Part shown: in pieces, positions 44,428-53,949 of the stretch
Layout: each line of letters opens with the position of its first letter
Numbering within the stretch: the stretch's first letter is position 1
Assembly (NCBI GenBank): GCA_038210245.1
Contig: JBBQWW010000005.1
Location: 1 to 64,000 of the forward strand
DNA: 64,000 bases
Reading direction: 5' to 3'
Origin: Bog-756 sp038210245
Lineage (GTDB): Bacteria; Actinomycetota; Acidimicrobiia; Acidimicrobiales; RAAP-2
Notes under the pieces: generated by a model
Told to the model about the DNA's origin: nothing
Database searches by the model: none
What the model saw: the letters and a program-made list of their open reading frames with translations, nothing else
Position numbers and translations under genes: made by a program

Positions 44428-44934
44428 CTACCCCGGGGGCAGGATGCCCCGCACGTAGGCGGCCTGGCCCACGTGCTGGAGGTCGTCGGCGATCACACTG
44501 ACCAGCCGGACCTGCAGGGTGACCGGTGGGTCCCACCGGGTGTCCACCACCCGGTCGAGGTCGTGGTCGGACAGCGAGAGCACATAGGCCTGTGTCTTGG
44601 AGTGAACCTCCTCGAAGTAGCCCAGGAGGAGGGGGGCCTCGGCCACCACCAGGGCCACGGTCTCAGGGTCGTGCCCATACCCGGTGTCGGTGGGATCGAG
44701 GGGCAGGGCGAAGCGTTCCACCCAACCGTTGGCCATCCACACCTGCCGGCCGTCATCCACGCCGGCCACGTGGTCGTCCTGGATGCGAGTGAGGTGCCAG
44801 ATCAGCCAGGCGATGGAGTTGGAGTCGCCCCCGGGTCGGTGGGCCAGCTCCGCGGCGGTGAGCCCGTTCACGGCGGGGTGCACGGCGTCACGGATCCTCT
44901 CGAAGGCGTCCGCCAGCAGTTCGGTGCTGGTCAT
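44428..44934 (-). CDS. DinB-like / mycothiol-dependent-type four-helix protein
   Basis: 168 residues from ATG 44934 (MTSTELLADAFERIRDAVHP). The chain has the DinB four-helix pattern: SNSIAWLIWHLTRIQDDHVA with the first His of the metal triad, and VSVIADDLQHVGQAAYVRGI with a later His. DinB-fold proteins include thiol transferases that use bacillithiol or mycothiol and metal-dependent isomerases. It is 31 bp downstream of the frameshifted DinB/maleylpyruvate-isomerase-like gene on the same strand. Reaction unknown. Confidence 0.82.
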   Translation of the reverse strand: MTSTELLADAFERIRDAVHPAVNGLTAAELAHRPGGDSNSIAWLIWHLTRIQDDHVAGVDDGRQVWMANGWVERFALPLDPTDTGYGHDPETVALVVAEAPLLLGYFEEVHSKTQAYVLSLSDHDLDRVVDTRWDPPVTLQVRLVSVIADDLQHVGQAAYVRGILPPG

Positions 44935-44965
44935 CAGGGCTCTCCTCTCATCGTCCGACCGCCGA

Positions 44966-45711
44966 TCAGAGACCGGGGGAAACCTGGCGCAACTGCTCCA
45001 CGGCCGATCCCCGGACCCCTGCGGGCGTGTGGTCGGGATCGAGCCGACCGTAGACCAGGCGGATGAAGGCCTCGGCCGGGATGATGAGGTCGGCCTCCGA
45101 CCCTGGTCCCGACAGGGTCAGCGCCACCGAGTCGGGGGTCATGACCACCGTCAGTTCGTGCCCGGGATCGGTGGTCCGCACCGACACGGTGGTGTCCGAA
45201 CCCGGTGTCCGTCCGACGATGAGCCCGAGCCGGTCGATCACCACGGGCACGGCGTCGGCCAGCAGCACGGCACCCGGGTCGTCGACCACCTCCACATCCC
45301 AGGTGTGCAGCACGCGCTCGTTGAGCCGTAGGCCGGCAAAGGTGGGGAAGTCCAGCGTCATCGGGCCCATGGCGAAGTGGAGCGCTTCGAGTTGGCCGTC
45401 GGTGGCCGAGTCCAGCACGGCCATGAGGGCGGCATCGCCTCGAGGGCGTCAGCGGCCTGGTCGTCGGGTGATTTGGCGCTCCACTCGTCCCACACCGACT
45501 GGTTGACGTCCCCGTCGGCGTCCCGGCCGGCCACTCCCTCCTCGAACCCCCGGCGCATGATCACCGCGGCCGAGCCGAGGTGGGACAAGGTATCGGCGAC
45601 GGTCCACTCGGCGGGGTACGCGGGCTGGCGGATGCGGTCGGGCCCGAACCCGTCCACCATCTTCGCCGGATGGTCGACCGAGGCGTGCAGGGCGGCAACA
45701 CCGTCGTTCAT
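44966..45711 (-). pseudogene. Frameshifted maleylpyruvate-isomerase/mycothiol-type protein
   Basis: Two overlapping frames join into one protein of about 247 residues. The first (from 45711) gives MNDGVAALHASVDHPAKMVD and EWTVADTLSHLGSAAVIMRR, the metal-binding N-terminal part. It should continue after ALEA into AALMAVLDSATDGQLEALHF, which lies in the next frame and runs to the stop at 44966. A single missing base near 45436-45440 explains the break. The C-terminal half has the SCP2-like fold of this family. Because only one base is involved, a sequencing error cannot be excluded; if real, the protein is inactive. Confidence 0.78.
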
Positions 45712-45891
45712 GCGAGTCCAATCGAGCTAGGTCGGAGTGGTACGACCGACCCTAACCACTTCCCCCCGATTCGGTGCACCGGCCCCCGATTCCCCGGGCT
45801 CCCTCCGGCGGCACCGAGTCGCCGGATCACGGGTGTTGCCGGCGGCCGGAATTGGGTAGAAGGTGAGGGGAGTCGACCAGAGAGGTGCACC

Positions 45892-47280
45892 ATGGCCATC
45901 GCCACCATCAACCCAGCCACCGGCCAGACCGTCAAGACGTTCTCCGAGTTCAGTGAGGCCGAGGTTGAACAGACGCTGGCCCGCGCCGCGACCACGTTCC
46001 TCACCTTCCGGCGGACCACGTTCGCCCAGCGCTCAGGCTGGATGATGGGTGCCGCCGACCTCCTCGACACCGAGGTGGACGCGGTGGCCGAGATGATGAC
46101 CACCGAGATGGGCAAGACCCTGGCCGCGGCCCGGCTGGAGGTGCAGAAGTGCGCCAAGGCCTGCCGCTACTTCGCCGAGCATGCCGAAGGGTTCCTGGCC
46201 GAGGAGTCCGCTGACGCCGCGGCCGTCGGAGCCAGAGCCGCCTACGCCCGCTATCAGCCCCTGGGGCCTGTGCTGGCCGTCATGCCGTGGAACTTCCCGC
46301 TGTGGCAGGTGATGCGGTTCGCGGCGCCGGCCCTGATGGCTGGGAACGTCGGGCTGCTCAAGCACGCCTCCAACGTCCCGCAGACGGCCCTCTACCTCCA
46401 CGACCTGTTCACCCGGGCCGGCTTCCCGGCCGGGGCTTTCCAGACGCTGCTCATCGGGTCCGCCAAGGTCGAAGCGGTCCTCCGGGACGACCGTGTGGTC
46501 GCCGTCACCCTCACCGGTTCGGGCCCGGCCGGATCGGCCGTGGCCGCCGTGGCCGGCGAAGTTGTCAAGAAGTCGGTGCTGGAGTTGGGCGGCAGCGACC
46601 CGTTCGTGGTCATGCCCTCCGCCGATCTGGCCCGGGCGGCCGAGGTGGCGACCACGGCCCGGTGCCTCAACAACGGTCAGTCGTGCATCGCCGCCAAGCG
46701 GTTCATCGTGCACACCGATGTGGCCGACGAGTTCGAGCGCCTCTTCGTCGACCGCATGGCGTCGCGGGTGGTGGGCGATCCCATGGACTCTGCCACCGAC
46801 GTCGGGCCGTTGGCCTCGGAGCAGCAGCGGACAGACATCGTTGAGCTGGTGGAGGACGCCCTGGCCCATGGAGCCGAGGCCCGGTGCGGAGGGGTGGTTC
46901 CCGACGGCCCGGGGTGGTACTACCCGCCTACCGTGCTCACCGGCATCACCGCGGCCATGCGGCTCCATACCGAGGAGGCCTTCGCCCCGGTGGCCACCTT
47001 GTACCGGGTCTCCTCGCTGGAGGAGGCCGTCGAGCTGGCCAACGTCACCGAGTTCGGGCTCGGGGCCAACGCGTGGACCAACGACCTGGCCGAGCAGGAG
47101 CGGCTGGTGACCGAGCTCGACGCCGGCATGGTGTTCATCAACGGCAACGTGACCTCCTTCCCCGAGCTCCCCTTCGGCGGGATCAAGACCTCGGGATACG
47201 GACGGGAGCTCACCGCCCACGGGATCCGCGAGTTCTGCAATCTCAAGTCGGTGTGGGTGGCCCCCACAGGGGACGCCTGA
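45892..47280 (+). CDS. NAD(P)-dependent succinate-semialdehyde-type aldehyde dehydrogenase
   Basis: 462 residues from ATG 45892, nine bases after AGAGGTG. The active-site Cys265 is in NNGQSCIAAKRFI and Glu231 in VLELGGSDPF; PWNFPLWQVMRFAAPALMAG and LTGSGPAGSAV form the coenzyme site. The short form with AAKRFI and WVN-less C-terminus matches succinate-semialdehyde/aldehyde dehydrogenases (GabD-like). It oxidises aldehydes to acids. No partner transaminase lies nearby, so the substrate is not fixed. It is convergent with the COQ4-like gene (9 bp apart). Confidence 0.9.
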   Translation: MAIATINPATGQTVKTFSEFSEAEVEQTLARAATTFLTFRRTTFAQRSGWMMGAADLLDTEVDAVAEMMTTEMGKTLAAARLEVQKCAKACRYFAEHAEGFLAEESADAAAVGARAAYARYQPLGPVLAVMPWNFPLWQVMRFAAPALMAGNVGLLKHASNVPQTALYLHDLFTRAGFPAGAFQTLLIGSAKVEAVLRDDRVVAVTLTGSGPAGSAVAAVAGEVVKKSVLELGGSDPFVVMPSADLARAAEVATTARCLNNGQSCIAAKRFIVHTDVADEFERLFVDRMASRVVGDPMDSATDVGPLASEQQRTDIVELVEDALAHGAEARCGGVVPDGPGWYYPPTVLTGITAAMRLHTEEAFAPVATLYRVSSLEEAVELANVTEFGLGANAWTNDLAEQERLVTELDAGMVFINGNVTSFPELPFGGIKTSGYGRELTAHGIREFCNLKSVWVAPTGDA

Positions 47281-47289
47281 CGATCCCCG

Positions 47290-48270
47290 TCAGGCCGACC
47301 GCAGCTGTTCCAGCAGTCCAGCCGGATAGGGGGAGTCGTAGGGCTCCACGCCCTGGGCTGAGCGGATGTCGGTGACCGGTCGGTCCCAGATGGCCTCCCA
47401 CTCCACTCCCAGAAGCGGTGGGGTCTGGCGACCGTGGGTATAGGCCGAGAGCACGGTATCCAGCAGGAAGCCCATGCCCTCGAACGGCTCGGTGAAGGCC
47501 ACCTTGGTGAGCACCATGCCGAGGAACATGGAGGAGTACTGGTGGCCGAACTGGGCCATCTGGAAGGCCGAGATGGCCACCTCGTGGAGTCCGGTGGTCT
47601 CGTAGCCGGCCACCAGGTGCCACACGTCGTGGCACTGGAGGATGCGGACGTTGAGATAGTCGAGCGGCGGGGGGAGATCGGCCAGGGCCAGGGCGTCCCG
47701 ATCCAGCACCTCGAGGTCGAAACCGTCGTCGACCACCAAGGAGTGCAGCTGGCCTCCGAGGGAGCCGGTCGGACAGGCGGCCAGGGCCTCCAGGGTGAAC
47801 CGGGGCGGCACGCCGCTGGCCGAGGCCTCCGCCACTCCTGGGTACCGGAGGGCCATGGCCGCCACCCGCCGGTGGAACTCCGGGGGGAGCAGTCCGGTGA
47901 GGGCCGCCGTGCGGACGGTGATGTCGGCCGGGTCCCGGCCGGCCTCGGGGTCGAGCACCAACTCCCAAAGGGCGTCCCACAGGGGACGGGGAACCTCTCC
48001 GGTCCGGGCGTCGGACCCGACGGCGGCACCCTCGGGCGCCCGGCCCAGCCACCCCTCGGCCAGGCCGTCGTACACCTCCACCAGGCGCTCGGGTACGGCG
48101 GTGGCCACCGAGAGGCACTGGGCGGCGATCCGGAACGTGGCCTCGTGATCCCCGGAGCGCAGGGCCTGGGCGTTGTCACGGGCACCGGCCCCGCTCCCGC
48201 CGCCGGCCACCAGAGACTCGAACTCCTCCATGGCCGACGTCCTGACCACCGGCACTGACCTGTCCACCAC
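47290..48270 (-). CDS. COQ4-like (ubiquinone-biosynthesis-family) protein
   Basis: 326 residues from a GTG at 48270; an ATG at 48231 is an alternative. The C-terminal half is the COQ4 pattern: LDYLNVRILQCHDVWHLVAG and YETTGLHEVAISAFQMAQFG, with HDVWH followed by a glutamate, the site proposed to bind zinc and act on the quinone head group. The N-terminal 150 residues are Ala/Gly-rich and have no recognised domain. COQ4 belongs to the ubiquinone pathway, whereas actinobacteria use menaquinone, so the role here is unclear; related bacterial members exist with unknown function. Confidence 0.7.
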   Translation of the reverse strand: MVDRSVPVVRTSAMEEFESLVAGGGSGAGARDNAQALRSGDHEATFRIAAQCLSVATAVPERLVEVYDGLAEGWLGRAPEGAAVGSDARTGEVPRPLWDALWELVLDPEAGRDPADITVRTAALTGLLPPEFHRRVAAMALRYPGVAEASASGVPPRFTLEALAACPTGSLGGQLHSLVVDDGFDLEVLDRDALALADLPPPLDYLNVRILQCHDVWHLVAGYETTGLHEVAISAFQMAQFGHQYSSMFLGMVLTKVAFTEPFEGMGFLLDTVLSAYTHGRQTPPLLGVEWEAIWDRPVTDIRSAQGVEPYDSPYPAGLLEQLRSA

Positions 48271-48464
48271 GTCGCATCCCCCTGGCTCTGGGGGCCCACC
48301 CTATCGGCCGGCCCCCGGTCGAGTCGGGGACGAGCAGCGACCGGCCCGGACGGATCCGGCCCGGCCTCGCCACCAGGCCTAAGATCGCCGGTCACGACGG
48401 TCGGTCCGCGTGTCGGCCCACCGTGGGGTCGGTCCGGAAGCCGTGCGAGTGGGGAGGCGTCGAG

Positions 48465-50180
48465 GTGCTGGAGTACGAGGAGGCCTACGCCAAGGTCACC
48501 GGGCCGGGCCAGCTGTTCGAAGTGGTCGACCGGACCGTCGGGGGCATCGGGTACCGGATGTTCGCCAACGCCCCCCTCACCCTCGGCCAGCTCTTCGCCG
48601 GGGCCCGAGGCGATGAGTCGACCTTCCTGGTCTACGAGGACGAGCGCTGGTCCTTTGACCGGACCATGACCCACGTCGACGCCCTGAGCCACGCCCTGGT
48701 GCACGAGTTCGGGATCACCAAGGGTGACCGGGTGGGCATCGCCATGAGGAACCTGCCCGAGTGGATCGTCTCCTTCGCCGCCATCCTGTCGGTCGGAGCC
48801 GTGTCGGTGTCGTTCAACGCCTGGTGGACCGAGAGCGAGCTGGAGTACGCCATCGACGACTCCGGGGTGTCGTTGCTGATCACGGATTCGGCCCGCGCCG
48901 AGCGGGCCCACCGACCGGCCCACACCCGGGGCATCCCCATCATCGTGGCCCGCGCCGACCGCATCGAGCCCCTCGCCAGCGGGGTCCGGCACTACGACGA
49001 CGTGGTGACACCGGGTCGACCCATGCCCGTCGTCGAGGTGGGTCCGGAGGACGATGCCACCATCCTGTACACCTCGGGCACCACCGGGTTCCCCAAGGGG
49101 GCGGTGTCCACCCACCGGGCGGTGACCCAGGCCCTGATGGCGTTCTGGGCTGGCACCACCATCCAGTCGGCCCGGAAGGGCGACGACCCGCTGAGCAGTG
49201 GGGGGTTCGCCCCGTCCTTCATCCTGATCGTCCCGCTCTTCCATGTCACCGGGTGCGTGCCGGTGATGCTCTCCTGCTTCGGGATGAAGTTCAAGCTGGT
49301 CATGATGCACCGGTGGGATCCCGAGACGGCGCTGCGCCTCATCGAGGCTGAGCGGGTGACGGCCTTCGTCGGCGTGCCCACCCAGAGCTGGGACATGCTG
49401 GAGAGCCCGTCGTTCCACACGTACGACACCTCGTCGCTCACCACCGTGGGCGGCGGCGGCGCTCCGGCCCCCACCACCCTGGTCGACCGGGTGGAGAAGG
49501 GCTTCCAGCGTGGCCGACCCAACATCGGGTACGGCATGACCGAGACCAACGCCTTCGGCCCCGGCAACAACGGGGACGACTACGTGGCCCACCCGGCGTC
49601 GACGGGCCGGGCTCGGACCACCATCTTGGACGTGGAGATCCGCGATGACGACAGGGTGCCCGTCCCCGTCGGGGAACGGGGCCAGATCTGGATGAAGGGG
49701 CCCAACCTGATCCGGGGCTACTGGAACAAGCCCGCGGCCACGGCCGAGACCATCGTGGACGGCTGGCTGGCGTCGGGAGACCTGGGCCGCATCGACGAGG
49801 AGGGGTTCCTCTACATCGAGGACCGGGCCAAGGACATGGTGCTGCGGCCCGGCGAGAACGTCTACTGCGCCGAGGTGGAGAGCGGCATCTACGAGCACCC
49901 GGCCGTCTACGAGGCCGCGGTGTTCGGCGTGCCCCACGAGCGACTCGGCGAAGAGGTGGCCTGTGTCATCCTGCGCAAGGACGGAGCCGACCTCACGGCC
50001 GACGGGCTGGCGGACTTCCTGGCCGAGCGGTTGGCGCCGTTCAAGATCCCTGGCCGGGTGGTCTTCTCCGATGAGCGCCTGCCCCGGAACCCCTCGGGCA
50101 AGATCCTGAAGCGCGAGCTGCGCGAGCAGTACTTCGGCGACGGACAGCCCGGCGGCACCCCGGCGGACGCCGGGTCGTAA
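48465..50180 (+). CDS. AMP-forming acyl-CoA synthetase/ligase
   Basis: 571 residues from GTG 48465, seven bases after GGGGAGG; a GTG at 48423 is less well placed. The AMP-binding signature is ILYTSGTTGFPKGAV. Other landmarks are GYGMTETNAFGPG (A5), DGWLASGDLGRIDEEGFLYI (A7 and A8 region) and the A10 lysine in RNPSGKILKRELRE. It activates a carboxylic acid, likely fatty, aromatic or side-chain acid, to its CoA ester. The amidase gene follows 16 bp later and a DDN-like gene 9 bp after that, so the three probably form an operon. Confidence 0.9.
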   Translation: MLEYEEAYAKVTGPGQLFEVVDRTVGGIGYRMFANAPLTLGQLFAGARGDESTFLVYEDERWSFDRTMTHVDALSHALVHEFGITKGDRVGIAMRNLPEWIVSFAAILSVGAVSVSFNAWWTESELEYAIDDSGVSLLITDSARAERAHRPAHTRGIPIIVARADRIEPLASGVRHYDDVVTPGRPMPVVEVGPEDDATILYTSGTTGFPKGAVSTHRAVTQALMAFWAGTTIQSARKGDDPLSSGGFAPSFILIVPLFHVTGCVPVMLSCFGMKFKLVMMHRWDPETALRLIEAERVTAFVGVPTQSWDMLESPSFHTYDTSSLTTVGGGGAPAPTTLVDRVEKGFQRGRPNIGYGMTETNAFGPGNNGDDYVAHPASTGRARTTILDVEIRDDDRVPVPVGERGQIWMKGPNLIRGYWNKPAATAETIVDGWLASGDLGRIDEEGFLYIEDRAKDMVLRPGENVYCAEVESGIYEHPAVYEAAVFGVPHERLGEEVACVILRKDGADLTADGLADFLAERLAPFKIPGRVVFSDERLPRNPSGKILKRELREQYFGDGQPGGTPADAGS

Positions 50181-50196
50181 CGGAAGGGAGCGCCCC

Positions 50197-51651
50197 GTGG
50201 ACCTCGACTACGCCACCGCCACCGAGGTGGCCCGCAGCATCGCCGAGCGTTCGGTCTCCAGCCGCGAGGTGCTCGAGCACCTGGTGGCCCGGGTGGAACG
50301 GCTCAACCCCGACCTCAACGCCGTGGTGGCCCTTGACCTCGACCGGGCCCGGGACGAGGCCGACGCCGCCGACGCCCTCACCGCCTCCGGCGCTGCCGCC
50401 GGACCGCTCCACGGCCTGCCCATGACGGTCAAGGACGTGTGGGAGACCGAGGGACTGGTCACCACGTCGGGAGCCCCCGAGCTCCGGTCCTACGTTCCAG
50501 AGTCGGATGCGCTGGCCGTCTCCCGACTGCGGCGGGCCGGGGCGGTCATCTTCGGCAAGACCAACACCCCCCTCTACGCCGGCGACTTCCAGACCTTCAA
50601 CGAGGTCTACGGAGTGACCAACAACCCGTGGGACACCTCTCGCACCACCGGCGGCTCCTCCGGAGGGGCGGCCGCCGCGGTGGCCGCCGGCCTCACCCCG
50701 CTGGAGCTGGGCAGTGACATCGGCGGCTCCATCCGCAACCCGGCCCACTTCAACGGGGTCTACGGTCTGAAGCCGTCGTGGGGCGTGGTGCCGAGCCGGG
50801 GCCACATTCCCGGCCCTCCCGGCACGCTGGTGGAGCCCGACGTCAACTGCAACGGCCCCCTGGCCCGCAGCCTGGACGACCTCGAGCTGGCCCTCGACGT
50901 GGTGGCCGGCCCCCTCCCCGAGGACGCCGCCGGCTGGCGCCTGGAGCTCGAGGCCGGACCGGGCATCGCCGACGTGGACGGGCTGCGGGTGGCCACCGTC
51001 TTCCACGAGGGCACCGACGTGCTGCCCTTGGCCGCCGACGTGCGTGCGGGCCTGGACGGGTTCGCCGACCGCCTGGCCGCCGCCGGCGCCCAGGTGGACG
51101 AGATCACCCTGCCCGTGCCCCTGGCCGAGGGGATGCTGGCGTGGCAGGAGCTGGTGCTCCCCATCATCGGGATGGGCCTGCCGGACGACGCCTACGCCTC
51201 GTTCGCCGAGCTGGACGCCCTCCCCGGCGACGACCCCCTCGTGGTGGCCGGCCGGTCCCTGGCCGGGCGGTACCGGTCATGGGCCCGGGCCAACGGGCGG
51301 CGTCAGCGGCATCGGGCGGCGTGGTCGGCGTGCTTCGGGCGCTGTGACGTGGTGCTGGCCCCGGTGATGCCCACGGCGGCCTTCCCCCACGACGTGGACC
51401 GGCCCCTGACCGACCGCGTGCTCGACGTGGACGGCACGCCCGTCGCCCACCTGGTGGCCATGGCCTGGTGCGGGGCCGTCGGCTCGGTCCTCCTCCCCGT
51501 GGTGACCCTGCCTACCGGGGCCACCCCGGACGGCCTGCCCGTCGGGGTGCAGGTCATCGGCCCGTTCCTCTCCGACCGGCGCCTGCTGGCCCTGGCCCGG
51601 GCACTGGACGCGGCCGCTGGGCCCGGCTTCACCCCACCTCCGCTGGGCTGA
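50197..51651 (+). CDS. Amidase (amidase-signature family)
   Basis: 484 residues from GTG 50197, after a GGAAGGGAG site. The catalytic triad of the amidase signature is visible: Lys79 in MTVKDVW, Ser154 in TTGGSSGGAA and Ser178 in GSDIGGSIR. Length is normal. It hydrolyses amides (or, in some members, nylon-type or aryl amides) to acids; the acid could feed the acyl-CoA ligase encoded just upstream. Not a GatA, because no gatB or gatC lies adjacent. Confidence 0.9.
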   Translation: MDLDYATATEVARSIAERSVSSREVLEHLVARVERLNPDLNAVVALDLDRARDEADAADALTASGAAAGPLHGLPMTVKDVWETEGLVTTSGAPELRSYVPESDALAVSRLRRAGAVIFGKTNTPLYAGDFQTFNEVYGVTNNPWDTSRTTGGSSGGAAAAVAAGLTPLELGSDIGGSIRNPAHFNGVYGLKPSWGVVPSRGHIPGPPGTLVEPDVNCNGPLARSLDDLELALDVVAGPLPEDAAGWRLELEAGPGIADVDGLRVATVFHEGTDVLPLAADVRAGLDGFADRLAAAGAQVDEITLPVPLAEGMLAWQELVLPIIGMGLPDDAYASFAELDALPGDDPLVVAGRSLAGRYRSWARANGRRQRHRAAWSACFGRCDVVLAPVMPTAAFPHDVDRPLTDRVLDVDGTPVAHLVAMAWCGAVGSVLLPVVTLPTGATPDGLPVGVQVIGPFLSDRRLLALARALDAAAGPGFTPPPLG

Positions 51652-51660
51652 GGAGGCCGC

Positions 51661-52101
51661 GTGAGCCTCCGGCAGACAGCAGCCGACCTGGGTCTCAAGG
51701 TCATGAACCGGACCCACCGGACCGTGCTGCGGCTCAGTGGGGGTCGGATCCTCGGGTCGGCGTTCGGTATGCCGGCCGTGGAGCTGCACACCGTGGGCCG
51801 GGTCACGGGCCGGCCCCGCTCGACCATGCTCACCGCCCCCGTGGTCGACGGCCACCGGGTGGTGCTGGTGGCGTCCAAGGGAGGGGACGAGCGAGATCCG
51901 GACTGGTACCGGAACCTGCTGGCCCACCCGGACATCGAACTGACCATGGCCGGACGCCGCTCGCCCATGGTGGCCCGACCGGCCACCGCCGAGGAGAAGT
52001 CCGAGCTGTGGCCGGCGGTGGTGGCCGCCTACCCGGGGTATGCCGGGTACCAGCGGCGCACCGAGCGGGACATCCCCCTGGTCATCTGCACGCCGCGCTG
52101 A
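51661..52101 (+). CDS. F420-binding DDN-like oxidoreductase (nitroreductase/deazaflavin-dependent family)
   Basis: 146 residues from GTG 51661, 9 bp after the amidase stop. The pattern GMPAVELHTVGRVTGRPRST followed by GDERDPDWYRNLLAHPDIEL is typical of the deazaflavin-dependent nitroreductase (DDN) family, whose members bind F420H2 and reduce quinones, nitroimidazoles or ene groups. These proteins are largely actinobacterial and support the taxonomic reading. Closest to a small membrane-associated reductase; substrate unknown. A hairpin follows the stop codon. Confidence 0.88.
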   Translation: MSLRQTAADLGLKVMNRTHRTVLRLSGGRILGSAFGMPAVELHTVGRVTGRPRSTMLTAPVVDGHRVVLVASKGGDERDPDWYRNLLAHPDIELTMAGRRSPMVARPATAEEKSELWPAVVAAYPGYAGYQRRTERDIPLVICTPR

Positions 52102-52124
52102 GGGCGGCCGGACTCACGCCGCCC
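52102..52124. terminator. Possible bidirectional hairpin terminator
   Basis: A 7-bp GC stem (gggcggc at 52102-52108, gccgccc at 52118-52124) with a 9-nt loop follows the DDN-like gene. It overlaps the last codons of the convergent nitrobindin-like gene. There is no T-run. Confidence 0.4.
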
Positions 52125-52668
52125 GGTGGAGGGTGTTGTGGTCGGTGTGGGCCAACGGCTCGCCCAGCTCATCCATCTTGAGCATGGTCGACTCCTCGTA
52201 GGACCAACGGTCCTGGCCCAAGGTGATGGTGATCTCATAGCTCAGCGTGCTGGCGTGGGTGCCCAGGTAACGGTTCTCCCCGATGGAGTACAGCTTGTGG
52301 CCCAGGTCGGCCCGGAGGGTGAACCCGGTGGCGTCGGCCGAGGCCGTGCCACCGGCCAGGGTGGTGATCCCCCGGGGGACCACGAAGCCCTTTAAGATCT
52401 CGCCGGTGGCGCCGTCCCACAGCCAGTAGCCGACCTCGGTGTGGAAGGGGTTCTCCTCGTCCTGGCGCCACATGGCGCTCCTGTAGTCGAGGCCGTAGAG
52501 GTGCTGACTCCCGTTGTCCACCGGACCGAACGGCTTCATGCTGCACTTCTCGCGGTACGGAGTGACCAGCACCTTGCCCTGGGCATGCGAGAAGGCGGTG
52601 TCCAATCCCCCGCTCTCGCTCTCCCACTCGCCGACCATGGGCCCGAGGGGACCCCATTCGGTGGCCAT
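52114..52668 (-). CDS. Nitrobindin-like / FABP-type beta-barrel protein
   Basis: 184 residues from ATG 52668. MATEWGPLGPMVGEWESESG, the central LYGLDYRSAMWR and HTEVGYWLWDGATGEILKGF, and the late THASTLSYEITITLG resemble the heme-binding beta-barrel (THAP4/DUF1794) family and fatty-acid-binding-like proteins, with GxW near the start. The proximal heme His of true nitrobindin, usually near the C-terminus, could be in LAHTDHNTLH, but heme binding is uncertain. Convergent with the DDN-like gene. Confidence 0.72.
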   Translation of the reverse strand: MATEWGPLGPMVGEWESESGGLDTAFSHAQGKVLVTPYREKCSMKPFGPVDNGSQHLYGLDYRSAMWRQDEENPFHTEVGYWLWDGATGEILKGFVVPRGITTLAGGTASADATGFTLRADLGHKLYSIGENRYLGTHASTLSYEITITLGQDRWSYEESTMLKMDELGEPLAHTDHNTLHRAA

Positions 52669-52757
52669 CAGCTGCTCCGTTCTCCGTGGACGTCGCCGCC
52701 CAGTCTACGGACTCGGCCCACCCGCGTCCGATCCTCGTCCAATGGGTGGGGGACGGC

Positions 52758-53891
52758 TCAGCGGGTGGAGCCGTAGGCGGCCGCCTCCCGCCGGACCACG
52801 GTGATCAGGTTGCCGAGGGCCAGGTTGACGTCGACCAGGTGGAGGCCCCAGCCCGGGGTGGGGCTGGCGTGGATCAGCGGGGCCCCGTTCCGGGGGCTGA
52901 CGTCGAGGAAGCTGGCCCCGCCCGCCGTCGAGCATCGGGCCGTGTAGGCCCCCGGGACCGACACGAACGTGGTGGAGGCAGGAGGCACCGAGTAGCCCAG
53001 CAGGCCGATCCCGGCGGCGATCGACGATCCAGGGGCGAACGGCTGACTGGGCAGGATGGGATCCAGTACGCCGGACCCTCCGGCCAGGGCGGCAGGGTTG
53101 GTGCAGAGCACCTGTTGGCCGGGTGCGGTGGTGCGGCCGAACAGGGAGTCGGTCGGAGGGACGGCGTCGAAGGTCGAGTAGGCGATGACACAGCCCACCT
53201 GGGTGGCGGTATGGCAGGCCCGGATGTGCTTGAAGTCCCCTCCGACGTCGGCGCCCTGCTTGACGGTGACGTTCCCCCCGAGCAGGACGGCGGAGACCAG
53301 GAGTCGGCGCAAGGCGGGGTGGGGGTCGATCTGGGAGGCGATCAGCTGGCGGAGGATGAAGGTGCCCTGGGAGTGGCCGATCAGCACCACCCCGCGACCG
53401 TGGTTGTACCGGCTGAGGTAGGTGAGCCACGCCGCTTTGATGTCGTTATAGGCGGTGGCCGACTCGGCCGCTGTGACCGGGCCGCTGATGGCCGAGATGG
53501 TCAGCTGCCGGTACACGGGGGCGAAGATCCGGCACTCGCTCGAGAACCGGGCCGCCTGAAAGAGGGCGATGGAGCGCTCGGTGGGGTCGACGGTCAGATC
53601 GGCGTTGGCCGTCTTCTGGTCGCTCACCGTCGGATAGACGTAGAAGCAGTCGATCTTGGGATGGGCCACCGTCTTCGGGGGGCTGGCGCCGAGGACTCGC
53701 CCCGAGGGGGTGGCCCGGGTGGTGGAGAGGCCCGGTGTGCACGGGTTGTCGGCCAGTCCCGGTCGGCACAGCCAGACGGTGGCCGAAGCCGGGGCGGCCG
53801 AAGCCGGGGCGGCCGAAGCCGTGCCGGCGCCGGTGGCGACGAGGGCGCTCAGGGCCACGGCCGTGGCCACCAGGGTTCGGAGCCAGCGCAT
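52758..53891 (-). CDS. Secreted DUF3089-type lipase/esterase
   Basis: 377 residues from ATG 53891, which directly precedes a signal peptide (MRWLRTLVATAVALSALVAT, cut near SAAPA). The mature chain has CFYVYPTVS, FAPVYRQLTI and the nucleophile elbow VLIGHSQGTFILRQL, the typical order of the DUF3089 alpha/beta-hydrolase family. A late His (PLIHASPTPGWGLHLVDVNL) may complete the triad. An open extension upstream of 53891 overlaps the VOC gene and is not meaningful. Likely secreted and acting on lipids or esters; substrate unknown. Confidence 0.82.
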   Translation of the reverse strand: MRWLRTLVATAVALSALVATGAGTASAAPASAAPASATVWLCRPGLADNPCTPGLSTTRATPSGRVLGASPPKTVAHPKIDCFYVYPTVSDQKTANADLTVDPTERSIALFQAARFSSECRIFAPVYRQLTISAISGPVTAAESATAYNDIKAAWLTYLSRYNHGRGVVLIGHSQGTFILRQLIASQIDPHPALRRLLVSAVLLGGNVTVKQGADVGGDFKHIRACHTATQVGCVIAYSTFDAVPPTDSLFGRTTAPGQQVLCTNPAALAGGSGVLDPILPSQPFAPGSSIAAGIGLLGYSVPPASTTFVSVPGAYTARCSTAGGASFLDVSPRNGAPLIHASPTPGWGLHLVDVNLALGNLITVVRREAAAYGSTR

Positions 53892-53949
53892 GGCGCACCC
53901 TATCGTCCGCCGTGGCCGCCCATCGGACCCCGGCCTCCGGGCCGGCGAC

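Noticed and set aside
46920..49937. Very long open frame (about 1005 codons) on the minus strand
   Set aside because: It runs antisense through the aldehyde dehydrogenase and acyl-CoA ligase genes; its translation is low-complexity and Pro/Arg-rich. It is a by-product of high GC content.
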